From positions 124,001 to 188,000 of the forward strand of contig NZ_VDMS01000005.1 in the NCBI RefSeq assembly GCF_006346395.1: a stretch of 64,000 bases of DNA, given 5' to 3'. The position numbers and the translations under genes were made by a program. Below the pieces are notes generated by a model. It saw only the letters and a program-made list of their open reading frames with translations, was not told the DNA's origin and did no database searches. Source of the DNA: Nocardioides plantarum. GTDB lineage: Bacteria; Actinomycetota; Actinomycetes; Propionibacteriales; Nocardioidaceae. The first letter of the stretch is position 1, and each line of letters begins with the position of its first letter. This document shows, piece by piece, positions 34,238-42,628 of the stretch.

Positions 34238-35299
34238 ATGAATCACGTGTGGCGTGCGGCGGCAGCGGCGACGATCGTGAGCATGACGATGACGTCGTGC
34301 TCGTTGGTCGGCGGGGACGACGACGGGGCGGCGGGTGGCGACCGCGAGACGGTGGTGCTCGTCGTGCACGACTCGTTCGCGCTGCCCGAGGACCTGGTCG
34401 CCGACTTCGAGAAGAAGAACGACCTGACCCTCGAGGTCCGCAAGTCCGGCGACGCCGGGGAGCTGACCAACAAGCTGGTCCTGACCAAGAGCAACCCCGT
34501 CGGCGACGTCGCCTTCGGTGTCGACAACGCGTTCGCGAGCCGGGCGCTCGACGAGGGCGTGTTCGCGGCGGCGGACGTCGACCTCCCCGCCGGCGCCGAT
34601 GCCTACGACCTGCCGGGCGACGACGACCATGCGCTGGTGCCGGTCGACAACGGCAACGTGTGCGTCAACGTCGACGACACCTACTTCGCGAAGAAGAAGC
34701 TCGACCCGCCGGCGACCTTCGAGGACCTCACCGACCCGCGCTACAAGAACCTGTTCGTCACGCCGTCGGCGGCGACGAGCAGCCCGGGGCTGGCCTTCCT
34801 GCTCGCGACGATCGCGGAGTACGGCGACGACTGGCCGGCGTACTGGAAGCGGCTGATGGCCAACGGCACCCGCATCGCCAGCGGCTGGACCGACGCCTAC
34901 CAGGTCGACTTCACCCAGGGCGGCGGCGCGGGCGACCGGCCGATCGTGACGTCGTACGACTCGAGCCCGGCGTTCACGGTGCCCGAGGGCGGCACGACCA
35001 GCACGACGAGCGCGCTGCTCGACACCTGCTTCCTGCAGGTCGAGTACGCCGGCACACTGGCCGGCGGCGACAACCCGGAGGGTGCCAAGAAGGTCCTCGC
35101 CTGGCTGGTCAGCCCCGAGGTGCAGGCGGCCCTGCCCGACAGCATGTACGTCTTCCCCGTCGCCGACGGGGTCCCGCTCCCGACGGCGTGGGCGACGTTC
35201 GCCAAGCGGCCGACCGCCCCCAAGACCGTCGACCCCGACGAGGTCACCGCGCAGCGCGACGCGTGGCTGCGGGAGTGGACCGACCTCACCACCCGGTGA
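34238..35299 (+). CDS. thiB: thiamine ABC transporter substrate-binding lipoprotein
   Basis: This 353-residue extracytoplasmic binding protein has a signal with lipobox in residues 1-21 (TIVSMTMTSCSLVGG). The SBP fold begins TVVLVVHDSFALPEDLVADF, then VGDVAFGVDNAF, LVPVDNGNVCVNVDDTYF, PSAATSSPGLAFLLATIAEY and LDTCFLQVEYAGTLAGG. These match TbpA/ThiB. The start ATG is set by the riboswitch-embedded Shine-Dalgarno. Thiamine (or its phosphates) as ligand follows from the family and the TPP riboswitch. The permease starts ten bases downstream. Confidence 0.94.
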   Translation: MNHVWRAAAAATIVSMTMTSCSLVGGDDDGAAGGDRETVVLVVHDSFALPEDLVADFEKKNDLTLEVRKSGDAGELTNKLVLTKSNPVGDVAFGVDNAFASRALDEGVFAAADVDLPAGADAYDLPGDDDHALVPVDNGNVCVNVDDTYFAKKKLDPPATFEDLTDPRYKNLFVTPSAATSSPGLAFLLATIAEYGDDWPAYWKRLMANGTRIASGWTDAYQVDFTQGGGAGDRPIVTSYDSSPAFTVPEGGTTSTTSALLDTCFLQVEYAGTLAGGDNPEGAKKVLAWLVSPEVQAALPDSMYVFPVADGVPLPTAWATFAKRPTAPKTVDPDEVTAQRDAWLREWTDLTTR

Positions 35300-35309
35300 G
35301 GCCCCGTCC

Positions 35310-36965
35310 ATGAGACGCACCGCGACCCTGCTCGGGCTCGCCGCGCTGCCGGTCGCGGTGCTCGGCGTCTTCTTCGTGCTGCCGGTCGTGGGCATGGTGG
35401 GGCGGGGGTTCTGGCCCGACGGGACGTTCGACCCCGGCGCGGTCGCCGAGGTCCTGACCCGGCCCCGGGTGCACCGCGTCCTCTGGTTCACCGTGTGGAC
35501 CGCCTCGGTCGCCACGGCGCTCAGCGTCGCGCTCGGCCTCCCTGCGGCCTACGTGCTGCACCGGCTGCGCTTCCCGGGGCGCGGCCTGGTGCGGGGGCTG
35601 CTGCTGGTGCCGTTCGTGCTGCCGACGGTGGTGGTGGGCGTGGCGTTCCGGCAGCTGCTGCGTGACGGCGGCCCGCTCGGCGTGCTGGGTCTCGACGGCA
35701 CCCCCGCCGGCATCGTCACCGCGCTGGTGTTCTTCAACGTGGCCGTGGTGATCCGCACCGTCGGGGCCACCTGGGAGGGCCTCGACCACCGCCCGGCCGA
35801 GGCGGCCGCCTCGCTGGGCGCCGGTCCCGCCACGGTCTTCCGCACGGTCACCCTGCCGGCGCTGCGACCGGCGATCGTGTCGGCGGCCAGCGTGGTGTTC
35901 CTGTTCTGTGCGACGGCGTTCGGCGTCGTGCTCACGCTGGGCGGCTCGCGCTACGCGTCGGTCGAGACCGAGATCTACCTGCTCACCACCGACCTGCTCG
36001 ACCTGCCCGCCGCCGCAGCGCTCTCGGTGCTCCAGCTGGTCGTCGTCGTGGGTCTGCTCGTCGTCGCCGGTCGCGCGCGCCGTACGCCGGACGCCACCAC
36101 GGCCCGCTCGACCGCCCCCGCCCAGCCCGTACGACGCCGCGACCTGCCCCAGCTCGCCGTCACCGCCGCGCTGCTCGCGGCGGTGGCCACCCCGGTGGTC
36201 GCGCTCGTCGTCGGCTCGCTGCGCACCGGGGGACCGGGGGGCGGCGGGTGGACCCTCGAGCACTACCGCGCCCTCTCGGGTCGCGGCGGGACGCCCGGCG
36301 ACCCGACCCTGGTCGTCCCGGTGCTCGACGCGCTCGTCACCAGCCTGCGGGTCGCCGTCGACGCGACCTGGATGGCGCTGCTGCTCGGGGGGCTCGTGGC
36401 GGTCGTCGTCACCCGCCGGTCGCGCGGGCGCGCCGAGCGCCGGCTGCGCGGGGTGCTCGACGGCTTCTTCATGCTGCCGCTGGGCGTCTCGGCGGTGACA
36501 CTGGGCTTCGGCTTCCTGATCACCCTCGACTCGCCGCCGCTCGACCTGCGCAGCTCCCCGCTCCTGGTGCCTCTAGCCCAGGCCCTGGTGGCGCTGCCCC
36601 TCGTCGTCCGCACGCTGGTGCCGGTGCTCGCCGGCCTCGACGACCGGCAGCGCCAGGCCGCGGCGTCACTGGGCGCCGGTCCGCTGCGCGTGTTCGCCAC
36701 CGTCGACCTGCCGGCCGCGTGGCGTCCGGTGCTGGCTGCGGCGGGCTTCGCGTTCGCGGTGTCGCTGGGGGAGTTCGGCGCGACGTCGTTCCTCGTGCGC
36801 GACGAGGCGCCGACCATGCCGGTCGTGATCTTCCGGCTGATCGGGCACCCCGGGGTCGGCGACTACGGTGCGGCGCTGGCCGCCTCCGTCGTGCTCGCGG
36901 CCACGACGGCCGTCGTGATGCTCGCGGTCGAGCGGCTCCGTGTCCCCGCTCTCGGAGCGTGGTGA
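35310..36965 (+). CDS. thiP: thiamine ABC transporter permease (fused double domain)
   Basis: This 551-residue permease has about 12 membrane segments in two homologous halves. Each half has the EAA loop: EAAASLGAGPATVFRTVTLPA near residue 170 and QAAASLGAGPLRVFATVDLPA near 455. LVPFVLPTVVVGVAF and FFMLPLGVSAVTLGFGFLI mark the equivalent helices before them. The fused layout is that of ThiP. ATG 35310 has no strong Shine-Dalgarno but lies ten bases after the previous stop. The ATPase gene overlaps its stop (GTGA). Confidence 0.93.
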   Translation: MRRTATLLGLAALPVAVLGVFFVLPVVGMVGRGFWPDGTFDPGAVAEVLTRPRVHRVLWFTVWTASVATALSVALGLPAAYVLHRLRFPGRGLVRGLLLVPFVLPTVVVGVAFRQLLRDGGPLGVLGLDGTPAGIVTALVFFNVAVVIRTVGATWEGLDHRPAEAAASLGAGPATVFRTVTLPALRPAIVSAASVVFLFCATAFGVVLTLGGSRYASVETEIYLLTTDLLDLPAAAALSVLQLVVVVGLLVVAGRARRTPDATTARSTAPAQPVRRRDLPQLAVTAALLAAVATPVVALVVGSLRTGGPGGGGWTLEHYRALSGRGGTPGDPTLVVPVLDALVTSLRVAVDATWMALLLGGLVAVVVTRRSRGRAERRLRGVLDGFFMLPLGVSAVTLGFGFLITLDSPPLDLRSSPLLVPLAQALVALPLVVRTLVPVLAGLDDRQRQAAASLGAGPLRVFATVDLPAAWRPVLAAAGFAFAVSLGEFGATSFLVRDEAPTMPVVIFRLIGHPGVGDYGAALAASVVLAATTAVVMLAVERLRVPALGAW

Positions 36966-38002
36966 GAGCAGTGCTCACCCTCGACCACCTCCACGTCGAC
37001 TACGACGGCGTCCCCGCCGTCGTCGACGCCAGCCTCGAGGTGCCCGACGGCAGCGTCGTCGCGGTCCTCGGCCCGTCCGGGTGCGGCAAGTCGACGCTTC
37101 TGCGCGCCGTCGCGGGCCTCGAGCGCCCCACCACCGGCACCATCGCCTGGGACGGCACGGACCTCGTCGGCACGCCGACCCACCAGCGAGGCTTCGCCCT
37201 GATGTTCCAGGACGGGCAGCTCTTCGGCCACCTCACCGTCGCGCGCAACGTCGGGTACCCGCTGCGGGTGCGGTCCCGACGGTCCCGACAGTCTCGAGGG
37301 GCACGACCACCGATGGCCGGGCGGGTGGCCGAGCTGCTCGCGCTCGTCGGGCTCGAGGGGTACGCCGACCGGCTCCCCGCCACGCTGTCCGGCGGCGAGC
37401 GGCAGCGGGTGGCGCTGGCCCGGTCGCTAGCCGCCGACCCCCGGCTGCTGCTCCTCGACGAGCCGCTCTCGGCGCTCGACACGGGGCTGCGCGAGCGCCT
37501 GGCCGCCGACCTGCGCGACATCCTGCGCACCGCCGGCACCACCACCCTCGTCGTCACCCACGACCAGGAGGAGGCGTTCGCCCTGGCCGACCGGCTCGTC
37601 GTGATGCGCGACGGCCGCATCGTGCAGCAGGGCGACATCGCCCAGGTGTGGGCGCGCCCGGTCGACGCCGCGACGGCGCTCTTCCTGGGCTACGCCCGGG
37701 TGCTCGAGGGCCGCCCCGCCGCCCTCGTGCTCGAGGCCGCCGGCCTGCCGCCCGCGCCGGCGGTCGCCGTACGCCGCTCGGCCCTGACGCTCGAGCCCGC
37801 CGGCCGGCTCGAGGGCGAGGTCCGCTCGGCCCGGGCCACCCCCGACCACCTGCGCCTGGTGATCGCGGTCGACGGCGTCGGCGAGGTCGACGCGGTCGCG
37901 GGCCCGGGCAGCACGGCCGCCCCCGGCGACCGGGTCCGGCTGGGCGTCGATCCCGCCCGCACGGCGCCGATCGGCGCCGGACCGAGCAGCCTCCTAGACT
38001 GA
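36962..38002 (+). CDS. thiQ: thiamine ABC transporter ATP-binding protein
   Basis: The product has 346 residues. Walker A is GPSGCGKST, the Q-loop LMFQDGQLF, the signature LSGGERQRVALARSLA, Walker B LLLLDEPLSALD and the H-loop VVTHDQEEA. A C-terminal beta-rich TOBE-like domain follows (about 250-346). Residues about 104-118 (RSRRSRQSRGARPPM) are extra between the Q-loop and the signature helix. They are encoded by a TCCCGAC/TCTCGAG repeat-like stretch at about 37274-37310. GTG 36962 overlaps the permease stop; GTG 36971 is an alternative. Confidence 0.92.
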   Translation: MRAVLTLDHLHVDYDGVPAVVDASLEVPDGSVVAVLGPSGCGKSTLLRAVAGLERPTTGTIAWDGTDLVGTPTHQRGFALMFQDGQLFGHLTVARNVGYPLRVRSRRSRQSRGARPPMAGRVAELLALVGLEGYADRLPATLSGGERQRVALARSLAADPRLLLLDEPLSALDTGLRERLAADLRDILRTAGTTTLVVTHDQEEAFALADRLVVMRDGRIVQQGDIAQVWARPVDAATALFLGYARVLEGRPAALVLEAAGLPPAPAVAVRRSALTLEPAGRLEGEVRSARATPDHLRLVIAVDGVGEVDAVAGPGSTAAPGDRVRLGVDPARTAPIGAGPSSLLD

Positions 38003-38006
38003 CGGG
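37995..38006 (+). promoter_or_regulatory. leaderless promoter of the PAP2 gene
   Basis: TAGACT (37995-38000) ends six bases before ATG 38007 and overlaps the thiQ stop codon. This points to a separate, leaderless transcript for the PAP2 gene. Confidence 0.5.
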
Positions 38007-39104
38007 ATGTATCGCCGCGCCATCATCGTCTGCATCGCGGTCGCGGCCACCACCGGAATCCTCGCCTTCGTCATCGCGCAGCGCTACGACCAGCCGCTGC
38101 TCGACCCGGAGGGGTCGTTCCTAGGACCGTCCTGGATCCGGCTGCCGGCGCTGCTGTCGCTCTGCCTGGCGCTCGACCTCGTGCCCCGGATGCTGTGGCA
38201 CTCCCGGCTGCGGCGCAGTGCGATGCTGCCCGTCGTGCGCGAGCGGCTCGCCACCCACTGGACCCGCGACCGGATCACCCTGGTCGTCCTGGGGGTCACC
38301 TGCTTCTACGTGACCTACGTCGGCTACCGCAACCTCAAGTCGGCGCTGCCGTTCGTGCGCGACTTCCAGGACCAGGACCAGATGTTCGACCGCGAGCTCA
38401 ACACGGTCGACCGGGTGCTGCTGTTCGGCCACCGGCCCGGCCCGCTGCTCCACGACCTGCTCGGCACCAACGTCGCCGCCCACGTGCTGTCGACGATCTA
38501 CCTGCTGTTCGTGGCGATGGTGCCGCTGCTGGTGATGGCCTGGATCGTCTGGTCGCGGCGGATCTCGTTCGGCTACTGGTTCGTGGCCTCCCAGTGCTTC
38601 GCCTGGGCCCTCGGCACCGCCTCCTACTACGCCCTGCCGACGTTGGGCCCGGCCTTCTACTACCAGCCCGGCTACACCGAGCTCGCGCACACCGGCACCA
38701 CCGACCTGCTCGCCTCGCTCTACAAGAACCGCGCCACCCTGCTCAACGGCAGCTACGACGGCCAGAGCGTCGAGGGCATCGTCAACTCCGTCGCCGGGTT
38801 CGCGAGCCTCCACTGCGGCATCACCCTGCTCTGGGCACTGATGGTGCAGTTCACCGTCCGCAACGTCTGGGTCAAGCGGATCTTCTGGACCAACTTCGGC
38901 CTGACCGTCGTGGCGACCCTCTACTTCGGCTGGCACTACATCGCCGACGACATCGCCGGGATCATGCTCGCCCTCGTCTCGTTCTACCTCGGTGGCCTGG
39001 CCACCGGACAGCGTTTCGACCGCCACCGGGCACGGCTCGAGACGGCGGACGAGGTCGTCGAGGAGCCGCCGGTGGGTCCTCCCGAGCGAATGACACCGGT
39101 GTAG
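38007..39104 (+). CDS. phosphatase PAP2 / Aur1-like inositol phosphotransferase family membrane protein
   Basis: This 365-residue integral membrane protein has about six hydrophobic segments. The PAP2 signatures of the Aur1/Ipt1 branch are visible: FASLHCGITLLWALM with the first catalytic His, and FGWHYIADDIAGIMLAL with the second His and Asp. KNRATLLNGSYDGQSV between them is a typical extracytoplasmic loop. Actinobacterial relatives take part in phospholipid or glycolipid head-group transfer; the actual donor and acceptor cannot be read here. The C-terminal tail is charged and cytoplasmic. A palindrome starts across its stop codon. Confidence 0.82.
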   Translation: MYRRAIIVCIAVAATTGILAFVIAQRYDQPLLDPEGSFLGPSWIRLPALLSLCLALDLVPRMLWHSRLRRSAMLPVVRERLATHWTRDRITLVVLGVTCFYVTYVGYRNLKSALPFVRDFQDQDQMFDRELNTVDRVLLFGHRPGPLLHDLLGTNVAAHVLSTIYLLFVAMVPLLVMAWIVWSRRISFGYWFVASQCFAWALGTASYYALPTLGPAFYYQPGYTELAHTGTTDLLASLYKNRATLLNGSYDGQSVEGIVNSVAGFASLHCGITLLWALMVQFTVRNVWVKRIFWTNFGLTVVATLYFGWHYIADDIAGIMLALVSFYLGGLATGQRFDRHRARLETADEVVEEPPVGPPERMTPV

Positions 39105-39188
39105 TTCGCGAACTACAACAATGTAATTGTCAAGGCGACACGCCGTTGCACTTGTGACTTCTGTGAACTTCTGTTTCCGTTGTGACTT
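39100..39188 (+). promoter_or_regulatory. AT-rich regulatory region before the NlpC/P60 gene
   Basis: A perfect 18-bp palindrome TGTAGTTCGCGAACTACA (39100-39117) is directly followed by ACAAT-GTA-ATTGT (39118-39130). Downstream are direct repeats TTGTGACTT (39152-39160 and 39180-39188) with a variant CTGTGAACTT (39161-39170) between. This is one of the most AT-rich stretches in the window. It looks like a multi-site operator plus leader. No known riboswitch pattern was recognised. Confidence 0.55.
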
Positions 39189-40526
39189 GTGAGACTCGTG
39201 TCGCCTCGGATGGCTGCCTCCCTGACCGTTGCCTGCGCCCTCGTGGCCGGGCTGACCGTGGCGGCGCACGCCGACGACGACAGCCCCGTCCCGACCCGCA
39301 GCGAGGTCCGTGACGCCCGCGCGGCGGCCCAGGCCGGCCAGCGCGACGTGGCCGGGGTGCGCGCCGAGCTCGCCGCGGCCCACGACGCCGCCGAGCAGAC
39401 CCAGGTCCGCGCCGCCAAGGCCGCCGAGGCCTACAACGGTGCGCGGTACGCCGCCGGCCAGGCGCGCGACAAGGCGGCGCTGGCCCGCGCCGCCGAGGTC
39501 GACGCGACCGCCCAGGTACGCCGGCTCGGGGTGACCTACCGCCGGGCCGCGCTCAACACCTACACCGGGGCCAACGAGCTGGCCGTCGTCGACTCGGTCC
39601 TGGAGGCCGACGGCCTCAGCAGCCTGCTCGACGAGCTCGGCTCGGCGCGGATGGGGCAGCAGGCCCTCGGGTCGCGCGCCGAGGCGTTCCACGAGGCCGA
39701 GGACGCCGCCGCCGCCGCCCGCGACCGCGCCGACAAGGCCAAGGCCGAGGCCGACGCCAAGGCCGCTGCCGCCCAGAAGGCGCACGACCAGGCCCAGGCG
39801 CTGGCCGACGAGGCCGTGCAGGCCGAGCAGGCGGCCGCGGCGCGTGAGAAGCAGCTGGTGGCCGAGCTGGCGCGCCTGCAGGGCGTCAGCGTCCGCCTGG
39901 CCCAGAGCCGCGAGGACGGTCTGGCCCGCAAGGCCGCCGAGGCGGCCGCGGAGCGCGCCGCTCGGGCCGAGCAGGCCCGCCGCGAGGAGGCTCGCCGCGA
40001 GCAGTCGCGCCGCGACGAGCTCGCCCGTCAGGAGCGGGTGCGCCAGCAGGCCGCCCGGGACCGTGCCGACCGGCAGGACCGGCAGGACCAGCAGGACCAG
40101 CAGGAGGACACCCCGGACCCCGCGCCGGCTCCCGACCCCGACCCCGCGCCGGCCCCGTCGCCGAGCGGCGGAGCGGCCGCCGCCGTGGCTTTCGCCCGCA
40201 ACCAGCTCGGTGAGCCCTACGTGTGGGCCGCGGCCGGCCCCGACCAGTGGGACTGCTCGGGCCTGACCATGGGCGCCTGGAGTGCCGGCGGCAAGTCCCT
40301 CCCGCACTACTCCGTCGCGCAGTACGAGCAGTCGACCCCGATCAGCGCGAGCGACCTCCAGCCCGGCGACCTGGTGTTCTGGAGCGACGGCGGACCGTCG
40401 CAGATCTACCACGTGGCCCTCTACGCCGGGAACGGCATGATCATCCACGCCCCCCGCCCCGGCAAGCCGGTGACCGAGGAGTCCCTCTACTACTGGATCA
40501 CGCCGTCGTTCTACGCGCGTCCCTGA
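39189..40526 (+). CDS. secreted NlpC/P60 (C40) peptidoglycan endopeptidase
   Basis: This 445-residue exported protein has a signal peptide at residues 1-27 (MAASLTVACALVAGLTVAAHA), then a long Ala/Glu/Arg coiled coil (about 35-300), a Pro/Asp linker (PDPAPAPDPDPAPAPSP), and the NlpC/P60 domain (about 330-445). The catalytic residues are Cys in WDCSGLTMGAW, His in IYHVALYAG and a third polar residue in MIIHAPRPG. This is the RipA/CwlO-like layout, in which the coiled coil controls access to the hydrolase. GTG 39189 is the longest sensible start; ATG 39210 is an alternative that still keeps the signal. Confidence 0.9.
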   Translation: MRLVSPRMAASLTVACALVAGLTVAAHADDDSPVPTRSEVRDARAAAQAGQRDVAGVRAELAAAHDAAEQTQVRAAKAAEAYNGARYAAGQARDKAALARAAEVDATAQVRRLGVTYRRAALNTYTGANELAVVDSVLEADGLSSLLDELGSARMGQQALGSRAEAFHEAEDAAAAARDRADKAKAEADAKAAAAQKAHDQAQALADEAVQAEQAAAAREKQLVAELARLQGVSVRLAQSREDGLARKAAEAAAERAARAEQARREEARREQSRRDELARQERVRQQAARDRADRQDRQDQQDQQEDTPDPAPAPDPDPAPAPSPSGGAAAAVAFARNQLGEPYVWAAAGPDQWDCSGLTMGAWSAGGKSLPHYSVAQYEQSTPISASDLQPGDLVFWSDGGPSQIYHVALYAGNGMIIHAPRPGKPVTEESLYYWITPSFYARP

Positions 40527-40588
40527 CCCGGCCCGCACCACACCGACAGGTGGGCGGCTCCCGGGCGTCGGCTCGCTAGCGTGACGAC

Positions 40589-42628
40589 ATGGCGACCGAC
40601 ACCGTCCCCCCGAGCGACACCAGCGACACCAGCGACCCGAGCGATGCGAGCAACCGGCGTGGTGACGGGTACGTCGAGCCGACGGTCGACGTACCCGCGC
40701 TGACCGAGCTGCTCGACGGGCGGTACGCCGAGGTCCGCCGTACCGTGCGCGCGCAGCTGGTCGAGCACGCCGGGGTGCTGGTCGACGCGGAGGAGATGAC
40801 GCGCCCGGAGTTCCGCGACCGGGTGCGCGACGTGGTGGTCGAGATGGCCGCCACCGGACAGACGGCGATGGGCTTCCCGACCGAATACGGCGGCAGCGGC
40901 GACATCGGGGCCAGCCTGGCGGCGTTCGAGACCCTCGCCCTGGGCGACCTGAGCGTGCTGGTCAAGGTCGGCGTGCAGTTCGGGCTGTTCGGCGGCGCGG
41001 TGCTCCAGCTCGGGACCGCACGTCACCACGAGCGGTACCTCGCCGACATCGTGTCCGGGCGGCTGATGGGCTGCTTCGCGATGACCGAGACCGGCCACGG
41101 CTCCAACGTCCAGGCGCTCGGCACCGTGGCGACGTACGACGCCGACACCGGGGAGTTCGTCGTGCAGTCGACGCGTCCCGACGCCTGGAAGGACTACATC
41201 GGCAACGCCGCGGCCCACGGCGAGATGGCGGCGGTGTTCGCCCAGCTCGTCGTCGGCGGGGAGTCGAAGGGCGTGCACGCGTTCCTCGTGCCGATCCGGG
41301 TCGACGGACAGCCCGCGCCCGGCGTGACGATCGAGGACGACGGCCTCAAGATGGGCCTCAACGGCGTCGACAACGGCCGGCTGTGGTTCGATGACGTGCG
41401 GGTGCCGCGCGAGGCCCTGCTCAACCGGTTCGCCGACGTCACCGAGGACGGCGTCTACGTCAGCGACATCGACAACGCCAACAAGCGCTTCTTCACCATG
41501 CTCGGCACGCTCGTGCAGGGGCGGGTGTGCGTCGGCGGGGCCGCGATCAACGCCTCGAAGGTCGCGATCACCATCGCCACCCGCTACGCGCTGCAGCGTC
41601 GCCAGTTCGAGGCCACCGGCACCGAGGAGGAGCTGCTGCTCGACTACGGCCTGCACCAGCGCCGGCTCCTCCCGCTTCTCGCCCGCACCTACGCGATGCA
41701 CGTCGCCCAGGAGGTCGTCGCCGCCCAGGTGCACGGCGTCTTCTCGGGCACGCTCGACCCGGACGCCGACCCCGACCTGGCCCGGCGCGAGCTCGAGTCG
41801 CGCGCGGCCGGCACCAAGGCCCTCGGCACGTGGCACGCGACCCGCACCATCCAGGAGTGCCGCGAGGCCTGCGGGGGTGCGGGCTACCTCGCCGAGAACC
41901 GGTTCGCCGCGCTCAAGGCCGACACCGACGTCTTCACCACCTTCGAGGGCGACAACCACGTGCTGCTGCAGCTGGTCGCCAAGGGCCTGCTGACGGCGTA
42001 CTCGAGCGAGTTCGAGGAGATGGACCAGCTCGGCATGGTCCGCTTCGTCGCCGGCCTCGCGGTCGAGACCGTGATCGAGAAGACCAGCGTCCACAAGCTC
42101 CTCGAGCGGATCAAGGACGCGCTCCCCGGCGGTGACGGCACCTGGGACCAGGACGCCGGTCTGCTCGACCCCGACTACCAGCTCGCGATGTACCGCTTCC
42201 GCGAGGAGCACACGATCGCCGGCGTCGCGCGTCGGCTCAAGCGCGGCATCGACAGCGGGCTCAACCCCGGCACGGTCTTCTCGCAGGTGCAGGACCACGT
42301 CATCGCGGCGGCGCGCGCCCACCTGGAGCGGCTGGTGCTCGAGGCGTTCGTCGAGAAGGTCGCCACGCTGCCGGACGGCGACAACAAGGTCGCCCTCAAC
42401 CTGCTCGTCGACCTGCACGCGCTCGGCGGCATCGAGGCCGATCGGGCCTGGTTCATGGAGCACGGGCGCCTGACCTCGCAGCGCAGCAAGGCGATCAGCC
42501 GCGAGGTGTCGTCGCTGTGCCGCAAGATCCGGCCGCTGGCCCGCGACCTCGTGGACGGGCTCGCCGTACCCGAGGCGATGCTGCGCGCGCCCGAGCTGAT
42601 CGGGGCCGAGCGAGGGTCGATCGCGTGA
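40589..42628 (+). CDS. acyl-CoA dehydrogenase/oxidase family protein
   Basis: The product has 679 residues, longer than classic acyl-CoA dehydrogenases (about 380-400) and close to acyl-CoA oxidases. FAD and substrate motifs are GCFAMTETGHGSNVQALGT and DWE-type region CREACGGAGYLAENRFAALK, then DTDVFTTFEGDNHVLLQLVA. The C-terminal 200 residues form the extra helical ACOX-type domain. The N-terminus has a short Ser-Asp tandem (SDTSDTSDPSDAS) encoded by AGCGACACC repeats. TAGCGT ends six bases before ATG 40589, a leaderless arrangement. It probably catalyses the first step of fatty-acyl-CoA beta-oxidation; electron acceptor uncertain. Confidence 0.88.
   Translation: MATDTVPPSDTSDTSDPSDASNRRGDGYVEPTVDVPALTELLDGRYAEVRRTVRAQLVEHAGVLVDAEEMTRPEFRDRVRDVVVEMAATGQTAMGFPTEYGGSGDIGASLAAFETLALGDLSVLVKVGVQFGLFGGAVLQLGTARHHERYLADIVSGRLMGCFAMTETGHGSNVQALGTVATYDADTGEFVVQSTRPDAWKDYIGNAAAHGEMAAVFAQLVVGGESKGVHAFLVPIRVDGQPAPGVTIEDDGLKMGLNGVDNGRLWFDDVRVPREALLNRFADVTEDGVYVSDIDNANKRFFTMLGTLVQGRVCVGGAAINASKVAITIATRYALQRRQFEATGTEEELLLDYGLHQRRLLPLLARTYAMHVAQEVVAAQVHGVFSGTLDPDADPDLARRELESRAAGTKALGTWHATRTIQECREACGGAGYLAENRFAALKADTDVFTTFEGDNHVLLQLVAKGLLTAYSSEFEEMDQLGMVRFVAGLAVETVIEKTSVHKLLERIKDALPGGDGTWDQDAGLLDPDYQLAMYRFREEHTIAGVARRLKRGIDSGLNPGTVFSQVQDHVIAAARAHLERLVLEAFVEKVATLPDGDNKVALNLLVDLHALGGIEADRAWFMEHGRLTSQRSKAISREVSSLCRKIRPLARDLVDGLAVPEAMLRAPELIGAERGSIA

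Noticed and set aside
39120..39188. A c-di-AMP (ydaO) riboswitch before the NlpC/P60 gene
   Set aside because: Such riboswitches often precede these genes in Actinobacteria, but none of the conserved motif order is present and the region is too short.
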